Assembly (NCBI GenBank): GCA_022036555.1
Contig: CM039133.1
Location: forward strand, 44,282,718-44,346,717
Source: Microstegium vimineum
Taxonomy: Eukaryota; Streptophyta; Magnoliopsida; Poales; Poaceae
Direction: 5' to 3'
Length of the DNA: 64,000 bases
Shown one piece after another: positions 21,808 to 34,037 of the stretch; the first letter of the stretch is position 1, and each line of letters begins with the position of its first letter. Made by a program: the position numbers and the translations under genes. A model generated the notes under the pieces. The model was not told the DNA's origin and searched no databases. It saw only the letters and a program-made list of their open reading frames with translations.

Positions 21808-22487
21808 AATTAGAAGTGTAGGATCATCTAGATCCAGATCCAGCGGGGTTGGATGAACAAGAGAGATCAGAGAGGGGAGAGAGGAATAGGTTTTGTACCT
21901 GGATGAACTTCTGACCGGCACTGCTGATGAGGACATCCTCCATTATTACTCGTTGGCAAAGACGCAACAAATAATGGGTCAAGTAGCTCAGTTGTAGTCG
22001 GGCGGCGAACGTGTGAGCCTCTGAATAATCTCACCTTGCTTAGCTTGGGAGGAGAAAGTCACCTTAAAAGGGAGAGTCACCCTTCCCCTATCAGACTAGT
22101 CTTTTAGGGAGATTGGGCCTTTCTCCGAGTGGGTGTGCCTAAGAACTGTTGGGGTCCGGGCAACCTCAATTTATGTCGATGGAGTCTGCGCATGGGCAGC
22201 GACGATCGGTGAAGCGGGAGGGCGTCCGGCTTGGCCGGAGGCGCTTCCCGTCACTGGCTGCGCACTCTCTCAGATCGATGTTAGGGTTGTGTCGGTGGGG
22301 AGCACTATATGACGTCGAACCTAGTACTGTGAGCCGTCAGCCCCACCTCTATTTAGTGCGTAGTGTGACAGGGGCCTATTTATTGCGTAGTGTGACAGGG
22401 GCCCTCCAGCCTATAGATGGGCTGGGCGTCCCCGATCAGGACGCGGATCAAGGCCTTGGGCTTATTGGGTGAGAGATCAATCCAACA
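21808..22487 (-). repeat. 3' LTR of Copia-2
   Basis: The right end reads ATCCAACA on the plus strand (TGTTGGAT on minus), next to a pyrimidine stretch TTCTCCTCCTTGATC (polypurine on minus, 22488-22502). The left end is worn (AATTAGAAG where the homologous copy at 46361 indicates TGTTAGAAG). A segment at about 21935-22170 is absent from the homologous fragment at 46026-46361, so it is an insertion here. A 28-bp unit GCGTAGTGTGACAGGGGCC(T/C) is doubled at 22357-22402. Confidence 0.75.
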
Positions 22488-22687
22488 TTCTCCTCCTTGA
22501 TCTCACCTTATACTTTCAAACTTTATTCACATTTACTTTTTCCATATTCCATCACAGATTAATGCATAGAGCATGTCTCGTCGTCACGGTCATTCGCCGA
22601 TAGACTTAACAGTTACAACACACGTCTCTGATCTAGAACAAACACTTTAACTTTGGCCCCTTTTATTGTCCAGAAATCATAGGCTTT

Positions 22688-24540
22688 CCCTTAAACCCAT
22701 GCTAGCTATGCGTTCTACGTTGGGTGGTAAGCCTTTTGTAAGCGAATCTGTCAGCATCTTATCAATTCTTATGTGCTCAAGACTTTAATATTGGATCCTG
22801 GACTTTATCTTTCACAACATAGTACTTTATGTCAATGTGTTTGGCAACACCACTTGACCTATTCTTATGAGCATACTGTACTGCTAGATCATTGTCGCAG
22901 TATACATTTAGTGGTCTATAGATGTCGTTAACCACCTTTAAACCGGGTATGAACTTCTTTAGCTAGTTCACCTGCCCCGTTGCCTCATAACATGCTTCAA
23001 ACTCGACATACATTGTGGACGATGTAATGACGGTTTCCTTTGAGCTTTTCCACGATATAGCTCCCTTTGCGAGAATGAACACATATCCACGTCTAGGTAT
23101 GTTTTTCATCTCCTGCATAATCAGAATCCGAATACCCCACCATATGGAGTGATTCTGATCTTCTATATGTCAAAATGAGGCCTTTTGTTCCTTGCAAATA
23201 ATGTAGGACTTTCTTAACTAATTTCCGCCAAGTAACCCGGTAACAAATGCTATGTCAGGGCGTGTACATACTTGAGCATACTGTAAGCTTCCGACAACTA
23301 AAGCATATGGAACCTCTTTCATTTGGTTGAGCTCATATTGGTTCCTGGGACATTGAAATTCCCCATATCTATCGCCCTTGACTATTGGAGCAGGTGAGGG
23401 AGAACATTTATGAATACTAAACTTTTTTAATACTTTTTCTATGTATGCATTTTGTGACAATCCCAATACCCTTTTACATCTAACTCGATGAATTTCGATC
23501 CCTAGAAAGAATGAGGTTTCATCAAGATCTTTCATATCAAACTTTGAGGACAAAAACTTCTTTGTCTCCAGAAGTTTATTGACATCACTACTAGCAAGTA
23601 AGATATCATATACATACTGGAGAAGAAAGATATACTTCCCACTTTTGAACTTTACATAAACACAATTCTCCTCTACATTTTCTTTAAAACCCACAATTCT
23701 TTATTGTTTTATCAAACTTCAAGTACCACTATCTTGAAGCTTGCTTTAATCCATAAATGGATTTCATTAAACGACATTCCATGCTTTCTCTTCCTTTCAT
23801 GACAAAGCCTTTCGGTTGTGCCATGTAAATATTCTCCTCGAAATCACCATTAGCAAGTAAGATATCATATACATACTGGATAAGGAAGATATACTTCCCA
23901 CTTTTGAACTTTACATAAACACAATTGTCCTCTACATTTTCTTTAAAACCCACAATTCTTTATTGTTTTATCAAACTTCAAGTACCACTATCTTGAAGCT
24001 TGCTTTAATCCATAAATGGATTTCTTTAAATGACATTCCATGCTTTCTCTTCCTTTCATGACAAAGCCTTTCGGTTGTGCCATGTAAATATTCTCCTCGA
24101 AATCACCATTAACAAATGTTGTCTTCACATCCATTTGATATAATTCTAAATCATAATGTTCCACTAAGGCCATTATGATTGAGAAGGAATCTTTACAACA
24201 CAATTCGTGCTTTATACCTTTCTATATACCCTTGGGAGTCACATTTTGTTTTGTAGACCCATTTACAGCCTACTGTTTTGGATCCTTTAGGAATTGTTTC
24301 CATGTCCCAAACTTTATTGGTACTCATCCATTTCATTTCATTTTTCATGGCCTAAAGCCACTTTGATGATTCATTCGCTTCTCATGGCTTCTTCAAATGA
24401 GGTGGGATCATCCTCCATTTGAAATTTCTCAACATTATAAACCACATAATCATTAGGTATTGTTGATCTTCTTGCCCTTTGAGACCTCGAGAGGCCTCTA
24501 CATTTGGCACATTTTCTATTTTGAGGCTGTTGTTCCTCCC
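22688..24540 (-). pseudogene. Copia-2 RT and RNase H, degraded and internally duplicated
   Basis: From right to left: RT entry (SSKWL, KVWDME, GCKWVYKTK), MDVKTTFVNGDFEENIYMAQPKGF (about 24110-24040), IYGLKQASR, the catalytic box read as QYVYDILLA instead of YVDD (about 23870 and again about 23610), FDMKDLDETSFFLGIEIHR, GLSQNAYIEKVLKKF, QVCTRPDIAF, then RNase H with YCDNDLAVQY (about 22880) and the terminal LTKGLPP block (about 22720). A 259-bp tandem duplication (23592-24110) repeats the RT centre. Many stops. It would have been the polymerase of the element. Confidence 0.82.
23592..24110 (-). repeat. 259-bp tandem duplication within Copia-2 RT
   Basis: 23592-23850 and 23851-24109 are near identical; both run from a TAGCAAGTAAGATATCATA-type block through the IYGLKQASR and MAQPKGF coding stretch. 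Both copies carry the YVYD change, so the substitution came before the duplication. Confidence 0.85.
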
Positions 24541-24969
24541 TGAAGAATCATGGTCCTATTGGTTTTGGTGATTAATGAGAAAGAGAGATTATTATGGCTA
24601 ATGTGTGTTTTGCAGAGGCTATGTGTAGCTTAGCCATAGTGATCAACATGAATGGGCATCAATGGCTATCACTAAGCCCCCAAGATGAATATCATTTCGG
24701 ATTTCAAAGAGACATGATGAAGACCCTAGAATGATAGGCTAAGTGCCATAAGGTGATGAAGGACACTTAGAAATAGATAGGGCTTCTATTTGATCTTTGA
24801 CCGTACTATAAAGAGGGGTTGAGACTAGTAGCTTGACTTAGGAAAGCTTCATGACTTAGGTGTGGTGCACACTTGACTTCCTTAGCTCTAAGCAAGCATA
24901 TGGTGACCGTAAGATAGCCTAGAACAGCTTTCGTATTCATCGCGATGAAAAACGAAGTTGAGAGGGCTG

Positions 24970-25332
24970 AGTTCTGGGCGACGGACGCTCCTGACAGAGG
25001 CGTCGGACGTTGTCCGTCGTGCCAGACAAAGGCGTCGGACGCTGGACTGGTAAATCCAGTGCGTCCGTCGGCCTTCCAGAGGGCCCTGTTTTGGCTGAGC
25101 AAAACTGAGTCCGTCAGACGCTGTCCGTCGGCTTGGCGTCGGACGCACGCAGAGCGACCGTCGGCCAGTAGGGTTGTTTTTAGCCTAGCTACAGCCAGAG
25201 CGTCGGACGATAAGGCAGAGCATCCGTCGCCCCTGCGACGGAGCGCCCGTCGCTAGGATAAGCGTGTCAGGCTATCCGTTGGGTAGAGCGATGGAGCGTC
25301 CGTCGCCTAGGTGACGGAGCGTCCGTCGCCAA
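24970..25332 (+). repeat. GACGGACGC / GCGTCCGTC array in the Copia-3 5' LTR
   Basis: Degenerate 9-11 bp units in both orientations (GGCGACGGACGCTC, GGCGTCGGACG, GAGCGTCCGTCG), ending about 50 bp before the TATA-like box. In the 3' LTR the same array is split by the insertion at 38965. Confidence 0.8.
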
Positions 25333-25378
25333 CTTAATCTTTGAGATTTATTCAGCATGAGGTAGTTTTTCAGATGGG

Positions 25379-25389
25379 CTATTTATAGC
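25379..25389 (+). promoter_or_regulatory. Candidate TATA box of the Copia-3 LTR
   Basis: CTATTTATAGC, repeated in the 3' LTR at 43615-43625. Its place after the repeat array and about 690 bp before the PBS suits an LTR promoter. Not tested. Confidence 0.55.
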
Positions 25390-26082
25390 CCACCCCTTGC
25401 CTTCCTACCTTGCCTTTGCTCATTTCAGTTGTTGAGTTGCTTGAGAAGGTTGGGAAGAGAGAAAGAGCCCTAGAGAGAGAGAATGATTCGCGAATCCCTC
25501 CATCCTCTCCTCTAGTTCATCTAAGAGTTCAAATGTGCATCCTCTAGATGTGAAGCTTGAGTGAGTCAAGTGAAGATCAAGGCTTGTTACTCTTGGTGAT
25601 CGACATCACCTAGATGGTCTGGTGGTGCTTCGGAGGAAGGTGATCGCCGGAGGATTGCCGGTGGCCCTTCTCCATCGACTTGTGATTTGTTGTGGGTGAT
25701 TCATCGAGCCGGAGTGGCAAAGAATCAGCCTGTAAAGAGCAGTCATCCCTTGCGCGGGATTGAGGGGGAGCAATACCTTGCTAGGTGCTCCAACGAGGAC
25801 TACGGGGAGTGTCAACTCCTCGATACCTTAGCAAAACATCGCCGTGTCAAGCATCTCTTTCCCTAGCTCTTTCATACCGCATTACATTCCGCACTTGTTC
25901 TAAATTCATACTAGAATTGTGTAGGGTGTTCTACCTTTCATTGGCTTGCTACCACTTTCTAGCTAGGACACACTTGCAGTAGACACTAGGGGGTAATTGA
26001 CATTGCTAGGATTTCATATTGCTTTAGAAATTTGAAATAAGCCCAATTCACCCCCCCTCTTGGGCATCTTGATCCTTTCAAT

Positions 26083-26094
26083 TGGTATCAGAGC
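26083..26094 (+). other. Primer binding site of Copia-3
   Basis: TGGTATCAGAGC, complementary to the initiator-Met tRNA 3' end, two bases after the LTR end at 26080. Confidence 0.92.
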
Positions 26095-26133
26095 TAGGTT
26101 GCTCTCAAATTAGGATTTACCGCATAGAGCAAG

Positions 26134-28546
26134 ATGTACCATGGGGATGGACTACCTCCCATGTTCGATGGAGATGACTTTCCTTATTGGAAAGTTTCTA
26201 TGGAGGCCTATCTAGAGGCCGTGGACGTTGGCGTGCTCAAGGCCGCCACAAAGGGGGGTTCTTACTTCACGGAGGACCCTTACCTTGAGAAGCACAATGC
26301 CTAGGCAAAGAATATCCTTTTCCGTGGCATTTGCAAGGATGTCTTCAACCAAGTGCGTAATGCCAAAGATGCATTTGAGTTGTGGACCACTATTTGTGTG
26401 CTTCACGAAGGCACAAAGAGTGAGCGTGAGGAACGCTATCACTTGGTCATGGTGAAGCTCAATTCTTTTACCATGCTTACTAATGAAAATGCAAATGAGA
26501 TGTACTCACGTCTTAACATTCTTGTAGAAGAATTGAATGGGCTTGGCCTCAACCAAATGGCATCGACCGATGTGGTGCACAAGATTCTTTGTGTCTTGCC
26601 AATTGACAAGTATGGCCACATCGTCACGGTTCTTCACCAAGGGGATCTCTCCGCTGCTACACCAACACAAGTCTTGGGCAAGATCAATGCTCATGAGATG
26701 TACATGAAGATTGGTGATGGTGGCTCTTCATCCTCCTCCAAGAAGAAAGAAAAAGAGAAGGAGGAGAAGAAGGATTTGGCTCTCAAGGCATCCTCTTCGA
26801 AGAAGTGCAAGATGCAAATCATGTATGAGAGTGCAAGTGATGATGAAGATGATGACAACATCGCCCTCATGGTGAAGAGAAGACCACAAAGATGTTGAAG
26901 AGGCTAAACAAGAATGGAGTCAAATTTGACTCAAAGAAGAAGAAATTCTTTACAAACTCTTCAAGGAAGCCCATCTCACAAATGAAGTGCTACAATTGTG
27001 GGATACTTGGTCATCTAGCTCATGCATGCACCGAAGAAAAGAAAGACAGGTTCAAGAACAAGAAGTTCAAGAACTACAAGAAGAAGGATGCACAAGATGA
27101 CTCAAGCGATGATGAAAAGAAACAAGACAAGCCTTACAAGAAGAAGAAGAACTTTGACTTCCACAAGAAGAAGAAGGATGGCAAGGCTTACATTGTTAGA
27201 GATTGGCTCACCGACATTGAAGATTCAAGTGAGCCCTCCGATAGTGAGAGTGAAGATGAGAAGGTGGCCGCATTGGTGATTGGTTCCTCTACTCCACCGC
27301 CACCTCATCCTTCATCATCGGGCTCATCCTCTACACACCTATGCCTCATGGCTAAAGGTGACAAGAAGGTACAAAAAGAGGATGATGATAGTGGTGACTC
27401 TAGTGAAAGTGATAGTGATGTTGATGAAGACACACCATCCTATGATGATCTAATTAAAATTTGCAACAAATATTCAAACATCATCATAAGGTACAAAAGT
27501 AAAAATGACAAACTTCAAAATGTGAAAGAAAACTTGCATGCTAAGCTTGATGCCTTGTCTAGTTCTAATGATGATTTGAAGCTTGAGAACAACTCTCTCA
27601 CATCTAGCACTAGGGAGCTCAAAGCCTCACTCAAGCAAGCTAATGAGAAACATGATAAGCTTGAGAGGTCAACATAAGAGCTCCATACAAGGTATAACTT
27701 GCTAAAAGATGACTACAACCAAGTTAGAAATGAACATGGCACACTTGTGGTAGCTAATGAATTGCTAACAAATGATCTTGCTACACATGTTGCTATTATC
27801 CCGGTTGTTAAGTGTCATATAGCTACTTCTTGGGAGGACTTGCTTGATGAAGTTGCTAGTGATCAAAATGCTAAGTGCAAGGGCAAGAAGGTAGTTGAAG
27901 CCGAAAAGTATGATGACTATGTGAAGATGAGGCAAGAGAACTCAAAGCTCAAGGAAGAGCTAATCAACCTCAAGGCTAACAAGCCCTTCACCATCAAGTC
28001 GGCCAAGCAAGATGACAAGGATGCAATTCCTTGATCAACTCTCTCAAGGAAGAAAATGCAAAGCTCAAGGTTGAGAAGATCAAGCTTGCAAGTGGAATGG
28101 AAAAGTTCACCAAGGGCCACAACGTCCAAAGTGAGCTCTTGATGAACACTATCATGAAGACCGACAAGATCGGTATTGGGTTCAAGGAGAACCAACTCAT
28201 GAAGGCAAAGGTCAAGATTGAAGCTAAGAACTACTACAAGAACAAGGCCAGAAGCAACAATTATAAGCAAGTAAAGCCAAAGCCTAGAAGATGCTTTGAG
28301 TGTGGACAAGTTGGTCACTTTGCTCATGATTGCAAGACTCCACCTCGCAAGACCTTGCCCAAGCACACAAGGCCATTTGCTCATGATGCACACTTCATCA
28401 TCAATAAGGACTCCAAGGGTAGACCCCTAGTTGTGTTTCTCGGTCCTAAGATGAAGAACAAGCCCAAAGTGCTATGGGTTGGTAAGGAGTTGGTGGACAA
28501 GGCTATGGGACCTCGCCAAGTGTGGGTTCCCAAACAACAAGCGTAA
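26134..28546 (+). pseudogene. Copia-3 gag with two zinc knuckles
   Basis: The ATG at 26134 opens MYHGDGLPPMFDGDDFPYWK, the usual start of this gag family. A TAG at about 26302 interrupts the frame. It then reads through the UBN2-like core (DAFELWTTICVLHEGTK, YSRLNILVEELNGLGL) to a shift near 26880. The next frame has knuckle 1, CYNCGILGHLAHAC (about 26986-27030), a Lys/Asp-rich zone and coiled coil (27450-27680). A stop at 27675 and a shift near 28030 lead to knuckle 2, CFECGQVGHFAHDC (about 28291-28332), and the C-terminus ending at 28546. Nucleocapsid and particle protein; broken at four places. Confidence 0.87.
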
Positions 28547-28567
28547 TTTCAAATTGCTTGTGTGTAG

Positions 28568-29116
28568 GTGAACTACAAGACCAGTGAAAGTCATTGGGTG
28601 ATTGATAGTAGTTGCACTCAACATATGACCAGTGACCCCTGGATGTTCACCACACTTGATGAAGATTGTGAAGGGCAAGACAAGATTACTTTTGGGGACA
28701 ATTCAAAAGGCAAAGTACAAGGACTTGGCAAAGTGGCAATCTCCAATGATCAATCAATTTCCAATGTCTTGCTAGTGCAATCTCTAAGCTTCAACTTGCT
28801 ATCGGTTGGTCAATTGTGTGATCTTGGTTTCCAATGTCTCTTCACTCCAAATGAAGTGGTTGTGTCTAGGATTGAAGATTCATCAATGATATTCAAAGGA
28901 TTCCGGCACAATAACCTATATCTAGTGGACTTCACTTCCAATGAGGTTGAATTGCAAACATGTCTCTTCTCCAAGAGTTCTTTGGGTTGGCTATGGCATA
29001 GAAGATTAGCACATGTGGGAATGTCAACTTTGAAGAAGCTTGTCAAGAAGGAGATGGTTAGAGGTGTCAAGGATGTGGTGTTTGAGAAGGACAAATTGTG
29101 TAGTGCATGTCAAGCC
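28568..29116 (+). pseudogene. Copia-3 protease and GAG-pre-integrase
   Basis: HWVIDSSCTQHMTSD is the protease active-site block; the conserved DSG reads DSS (about 28601-28609), so catalysis is doubtful. LSFNLLSVGQLCDLGFQC and the GAG-pre-integrase motif LGWLWHRRLAHVGMSTLKKL (about 28985-29040) follow, ending in CSACQA, where the solo LTR is inserted. The reading resumes in GKKVANTHP at 30913. Confidence 0.87.
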
Positions 29117-30907
29117 TGAAAGATCCTAAGTGATGGCTAGAGGGGGGTGAATAGCCTAAATCGAAATCTAAAAACAAACTCAACAACAAGTTAGATAGCA
29201 AGGAGGCGAAGCTTGACTTGCACTAGCCTACTAGGGGTTGCAAAGCCACCTAACCACAATTTCTATCCTAATAAGCTCTAAGATCACACAATGCGTATTC
29301 AATTCTAGTAGCCCTCTAGGCACAACCTAATATACTAGGACAAGTATGAATAAGGTAATGAAAAGATGGGAAAGGTGATTATACCGCCGAGGAGAGGAGT
29401 GGATGAACCAATCAAGTGATCATCAAGAAAACCAATCAATCACAATTGAGACAACAAGGTTCATTTTCTTCCAAGGTTCACTAGTTTGCCAACTAGCTAG
29501 TCCCCGTCATGGCAAGACACTCACTTGGAGGTTCACGCGCTAATTGGCATCACACGCCAAACCCGTCACCGGGTGCCACACAACCAACACAAGATGAGGT
29601 ATTGAAACACCACGAGCAATCCACTAGAGTTACCTTTGCGATCTCCCGCGGGGAAGGCACAAGAACCCCTCACAATCAAATTGTAGTTGACGAAGCACAA
29701 TCACCAAGCTTCTCGATCTACCACCCCTTCTCCAAATCATCTAGGTGATGGCAATCACCAAGAGTAACAAGAAATTCGCAGCGAGAACGCCTCCCAAGTG
29801 CCACTAGATGCAAGCTATATGCGAAATGCACTTGGATCACTCAATCTCTTTTGGGTTTTCACTAACCAAGCATGGAGATGAGTAGGAGGGAGTTTGCTCA
29901 GCTCAAAGGAGTCTCAATATGTTCAAGTGTGCGAGAGGGATCCCCTAAAGCCAGCCAACACATATTTATAGACCCCCTCAAAGTCCACTAGCCGTTGCCC
30001 TGTTAAGTTGGCGACGGACGCTCTTCACGGGGGCGACGGACGCTCCGTCGCCAGCGTCCGACGTACTATCAGAAATAGCCGTTGGGCTGATGCACGGGCG
30101 ACGGACGCTCCGACGCCAGCATCCGACGCTCGATCCTCCAGCGTCCGGCGCCTGTCTTCAAACTGCTCGCTTGCAGAGCTCTCTGGAAGCCCAACGGACG
30201 CTCCGAAGTTTCGTGATGGACGCTGCACCTCAGCGTCCGACACAAACTCGTTGCTCTCGGGTTTCTGAAAAATTCGAAGAAAATATTTCCGGACGCTCCG
30301 TTGCCGATCCGACGGACAGCGTCCGTCGCTCCTGGTTCTTCTCTAGGCCTTCTGTGTGGCCAACGAACGCGCCATCATCCAGCGCGTCAGACAGCATCCG
30401 ACGCCCTGACCTGTAGCGTCCGACGCCCTCTGTCTTGACCGAAATCACTTCTTCTTTTTCCACCTTTGCTCCATTGTGCCAAGTACTAAGTATCCAACTT
30501 TAGTGAGCATTCTTGGCATGTTTCACTTGTCAAATCACATGATGGATGTCACTAGGTCCTAAATGCACATGCAATATAGATAACACCTAGTGGCACTTGA
30601 CAAACCGCAATCACTTTTGCATTTCCCCTCTTCATAGTACGGTTGTCTAACCTAAATGTGATCACACCCACTTGGTGTCTTGATCACCAAAAGAAAAGCC
30701 CTAGCAAAATACCTTTTCCTTGAATAGCTTAGGGTCTTTCCATCTTTCTTCTTCCCCAAATGTGAGCTTTGGCTTTGCATCATCCTAGCCTTCTCTTGCT
30801 CCATCACTTGTCACCATCTTCCATAGGTGTACTATACCTACTCAATTACTTAGAGATAGGTTAGTACTTGGGCTTCAACAATTACCAAAATCACCATGGA
30901 GTCTTCA
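29117..30907 (-). mobile_element. Solo LTR (SIRE-like) inserted in Copia-3 pol
   Basis: 1791 bp with plus-strand ends TGAAAGATCC...GGAGTCTTCA, flanked by AAGCC (29112-29116 and 30908-30912). No internal region, so it arose by LTR-LTR recombination. The start resembles the Copia-1 LTR read in the same plus-strand sense, so it is in minus orientation. A TATA-like CTATAAATA on minus (29963-29971) and the GACGGACGC array (30008-30430) have the same layout as in Copia-1. Confidence 0.9.
30008..30430 (-). repeat. GACGGACGC / GCGTCCGTC array in the solo LTR
   Basis: Degenerate units GGCGACGGACGCTC, CAGCGTCCGACG and GCGTCCGTCG throughout, directly upstream of the TATA-like box on the minus strand. 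Frames found here on both strands are products of the repeat. Confidence 0.8.
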
Positions 30908-31812
30908 AAGCCGGCAAGAAAGTGGCAAACACTCATCCCACCAAAGCTTTCATGTCAACCTCAAGAGTCCTAGAGCCACTCCACATGGATCTATTTGGAC
31001 CTACCACCTATGCTAGCCTTGGAGGCAATCTCTTTTGCTTGGTGGTAGTTGATGACTACTCTAGGTACACTTAGGTATTCTTTCTTCAAGACAAGGGAGA
31101 GACACAAGGCATATTCAAGAAGTTTGCAACAAGGGCTCAAAATGAATTTGATGTGAAGATCAAGAAGATAAGAAGTGACAATGGCACCGAGTTTGTGAAC
31201 ACCAAGATCGAAGACTATTGTGATGAAGTTGGGATCAAGCACGAGGTGTCCGCCACCTATACCCCACAACAAAATGGTGTTGTAGAGAGGAAGAACCGGA
31301 CACTAATCACACTTGCAAGATCAATGCTTGATGAGTACAACACCCCCGAGAAGTTTTGGGCCGAAGCAATTAACACCGCATGATATGCAGCCAACCGGCT
31401 CTTTGTCCAAAGGGTTCTCAAGAAGACCCCCTATGAGCTTGTGAATGGGAAGAAACCGGATATATCCTTCTTCCGAGTGTTTGGATGCAAAGTGTACATC
31501 TACAAGAAGCGTCAACACTTGGGCAAGTTCCAAAGGCGTTGTGACATTGGTTTCCTTCTTGGTTATTCTCTTAAATCCAAGGCATATCGAGTATTTCACA
31601 AAGCATCCGGCCTAGTTGAAGAAACATATGATTTGGAGTTTGATGAAACTAATGGCTCTCAAGAAGAGCATGAGAATCTTGATGATGTAGGTGATGAACC
31701 CTTGAGGAAGGCTATGAAGAATATGCCCGTTGGTGTCATCAACCCACTAGAGGTGGAAGATGTTGAAGAAGATGAATCAAGCATCTTCTCCACCTCACAC
31801 GCCTCAAGTTGA
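30908..31812 (+). pseudogene. Copia-3 integrase
   Basis: GKKVANTHPTKAFMST and then LEPLHMDLFGPT with the first catalytic Asp (about 30983); VVVDDYSRYT followed by TAG (about 31069-31071) at the codon that is normally Trp; IRSDNGTEF with the second Asp (about 31175); YTPQQNGVVERKNRT with the Glu (about 31290); a TGA at about 31381 in NTA-YAANR; then TPYELVNGKKPDISFFRVFGC, GFLLGYSLKSKAYRVF and the acidic tail ending at 31812. DDE residues are intact; two point stops inactivate it. It acts in the nucleus on the element cDNA. Confidence 0.88.
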
Positions 31813-33587
31813 TGAAGAACAAGTGAGGGAAGCTCATGAAGATACCTTCATCCCTCAAGAACAAGCCTAGGCTCAAGCTAGTGATGTTGGTGCACCACAA
31901 CCTCCTCCCCAAGTGATTGATAGAAGATCTACACCTATGCTTCAAGCTCATCCACAAGACCTCATCATAGGGAGTCCATCAAGGGGGTAACAACTCGATC
32001 TAGACTTGCTTCTTATGTTGAGCATCACTCCTTTGTTTCCTTTGTTGAGCCTTCTAGTGTGGAGGATGCACTTGCGGATCCGGATTGGGTGAACGCCATG
32101 CATGAAGAGTTGAACAACTTCACTCGGAATGAAGTGTGGACACTAGTAGAAAAGCCCAAAGGAGCAAGAATCATTGGCACCAAGTGGTTGTTTAGGAACA
32201 AGCAAGATGATCAAGGCATGGTTGTGAGGAACAAGGCAAGATTGGTGGCAAAGGGGTTCTCCCAAGTTAAAGGCTTGGATTTTGGGGAGACCTTTGCACC
32301 GGTGGCAAGACTTAAAGCCATACGTATCCTTTTGGCATATGCTTCACATCAGAAAATGAAATTATTTCAAATGAATGTGAAGAGTGCCTTCTTAAATGGT
32401 TTCATTAATGAACTTGTCTTTGTCTCACAACCTCCCGGGTTTGAAGACCCAAATTGTCCTAATCATATGTATAGGTTGTCCAAGGCGCTCTATGGATTGA
32501 AGCAAGCACCCCGTGCTTGGTATGAGAGGATAATGGACTTCCTACTCAAGAAGGGCTTCAAGATCGAGAAAGTGGATACCACACTCTTCACCAAGGTTCT
32601 AGATGGAGAGATCTTTGTTTGCCAAGTATATGTCGATGACATTATATTTGGGTCAACAAACCAAGATCATAGCAAGGGATTTGGTGCATTGATGTCCAAG
32701 GAGTTCAAGATGTCTATGATTGGCGAGCTTATCTTCTTCCTTGGCTTCCAAGTGAAACAATTGAGGGGGGGGACCTTCGTATCTCAAGAGAAGTACACTC
32801 ATGATGTACTCAAGAAATTCAAGATGGAGGATTGCAAGCCAATCAAGACCCCCATGCCTACTAATGGGCATCTCGATCTCGATGAGGGAGGTAAACCGAT
32901 CGACCAAACTCTTTATCGCTCTATGATCGGTAGTTTACTTTACTTCACCGCATCTAGGCCGAATATCATGTTTAGTGTGTGTATGTGTGCTAGATTCCAA
33001 GCAAACCCTAAGGAGTCGCATCTATGTGCGGTTAAAAGAATTCTTAGGTACATAAGGCACACCCCTAGCATTGGCCTTTGGTATCCCAAAGGAGCTCCCT
33101 TCCAACTTTGTGGCTATTCCGATTCGGATTATGCGGGTGTAAGGTTGACAGGAAGAGTACCTCCGGCGGTTGCCATTTGCTAGGAAGATCACTTGTTTCT
33201 TGGTCCTCTATGAAGCAAAATAGTGTGGCATTGTCTACCGCCAAGGCGGAATACATAGCTATGGGAGCAAGTTGTGCACAAATCTTATATATGACCCAAA
33301 CACTTCTTGATTACGGTGTATTTTTAAAATATGTTCCACTCTTGTGTGATAATGAAAGCACTGTAAAGCTTGCTAATAACCCGGTTCAACACTCTCGCAC
33401 CAAGCACATAGATATTTGCCATCACTTTCTTAGAGATCATGTGGCTAGGAAAGATATCACACTAGTGGGATTTTCTAGCGAAAATCAATTGACGGATATC
33501 TTCACTAAACCACTCGATGAAGCAACCTTTTGTAGGTTGAGAAACGAGTTGAATGTGCTTGATCACTCAAACTTCACTAAAAGATGA
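31813..33587 (+). pseudogene. Copia-3 reverse transcriptase and RNase H
   Basis: After a broken linker, open from 32059: DWVNAMHEELNNF, GTKWLFRNKQDD, KARLVAKGFSQVKGLDF. The motif-A block reads FQMNVKSAFLNG, with Asn (codon about 32374) where the catalytic Asp stands in the family. Then VSQPPGFEDPNC, ALYGLKQAPRAWY, and the catalytic box VYVDDIIFGS intact at 32626-32655. LYRSMIGSLLYFTASRP follows. A one-base deletion near 33140 breaks the frame in the RNase H, which continues KVDRKSTSGGCHLLG, ALSTAKAEYIAMG and the terminal DIFTKPLDE to 33587. Almost full length for a copia RT-RNase H. Confidence 0.9.
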
Positions 33588-34037
33588 AATTGTGTGAACC
33601 ATGCATCATATGTAATATAACATGTAAATCTTGTAATGCACATAGGCTTGGCTAACACGGTTAGAATAACCATCCTTCAAACATGTGAAGAAGTCTAACC
33701 GCGGTTCAAACTTGCAAGCAACCTAGCATATGCATGTGTTGTTTGTCGTTTCTCTTCGGTTAAGCTTGAGCATCCACCGGGTTCGTCCACTTAGGGTGAG
33801 CAATCCAAGCTCAAGACACTTCTATACCCCTCTTGTGGCCCTATGATGTCTCCTTGATACTTCCATTCAAATATTTTGAGCTAAAGCTAAAGTTAAAGCC
33901 TATGACAAAATATTTAAAAAGGAGAGTTTGAGAGATGGTTCCCATATCAAGTCCAATTAGGTGTTATTTGGATCTTATTTGGATTGGAACTTGGTTGGGA
34001 GAAAGAAGCAAATATCATATTTGAAAAATTCCATTTT
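33588..34037 (+). other. Copia-3 post-pol spacer
   Basis: AT-rich noncoding sequence after the pol stop; no domain seen. It ends where the GC array begins. Confidence 0.5.

Larger units (their letters stand above)
24541..26080 (+). repeat. 5' LTR of Copia-3
   Basis: 1540 bp, TGAAGAATCATGG...GATCCTTTCA. It matches 38351-38964 plus 43409-44328 (1534 bp together). A TATA-like CTATTTATAGC is at 25379-25389, with the GACGGACGC array directly upstream. Confidence 0.9.

Noticed and set aside
29117..30907. Solo LTR read as an intron of a gene
   Set aside because: Five-base duplication, TG...CA ends and homology to the other LTRs show an insertion; the interrupted frame is copia pol.
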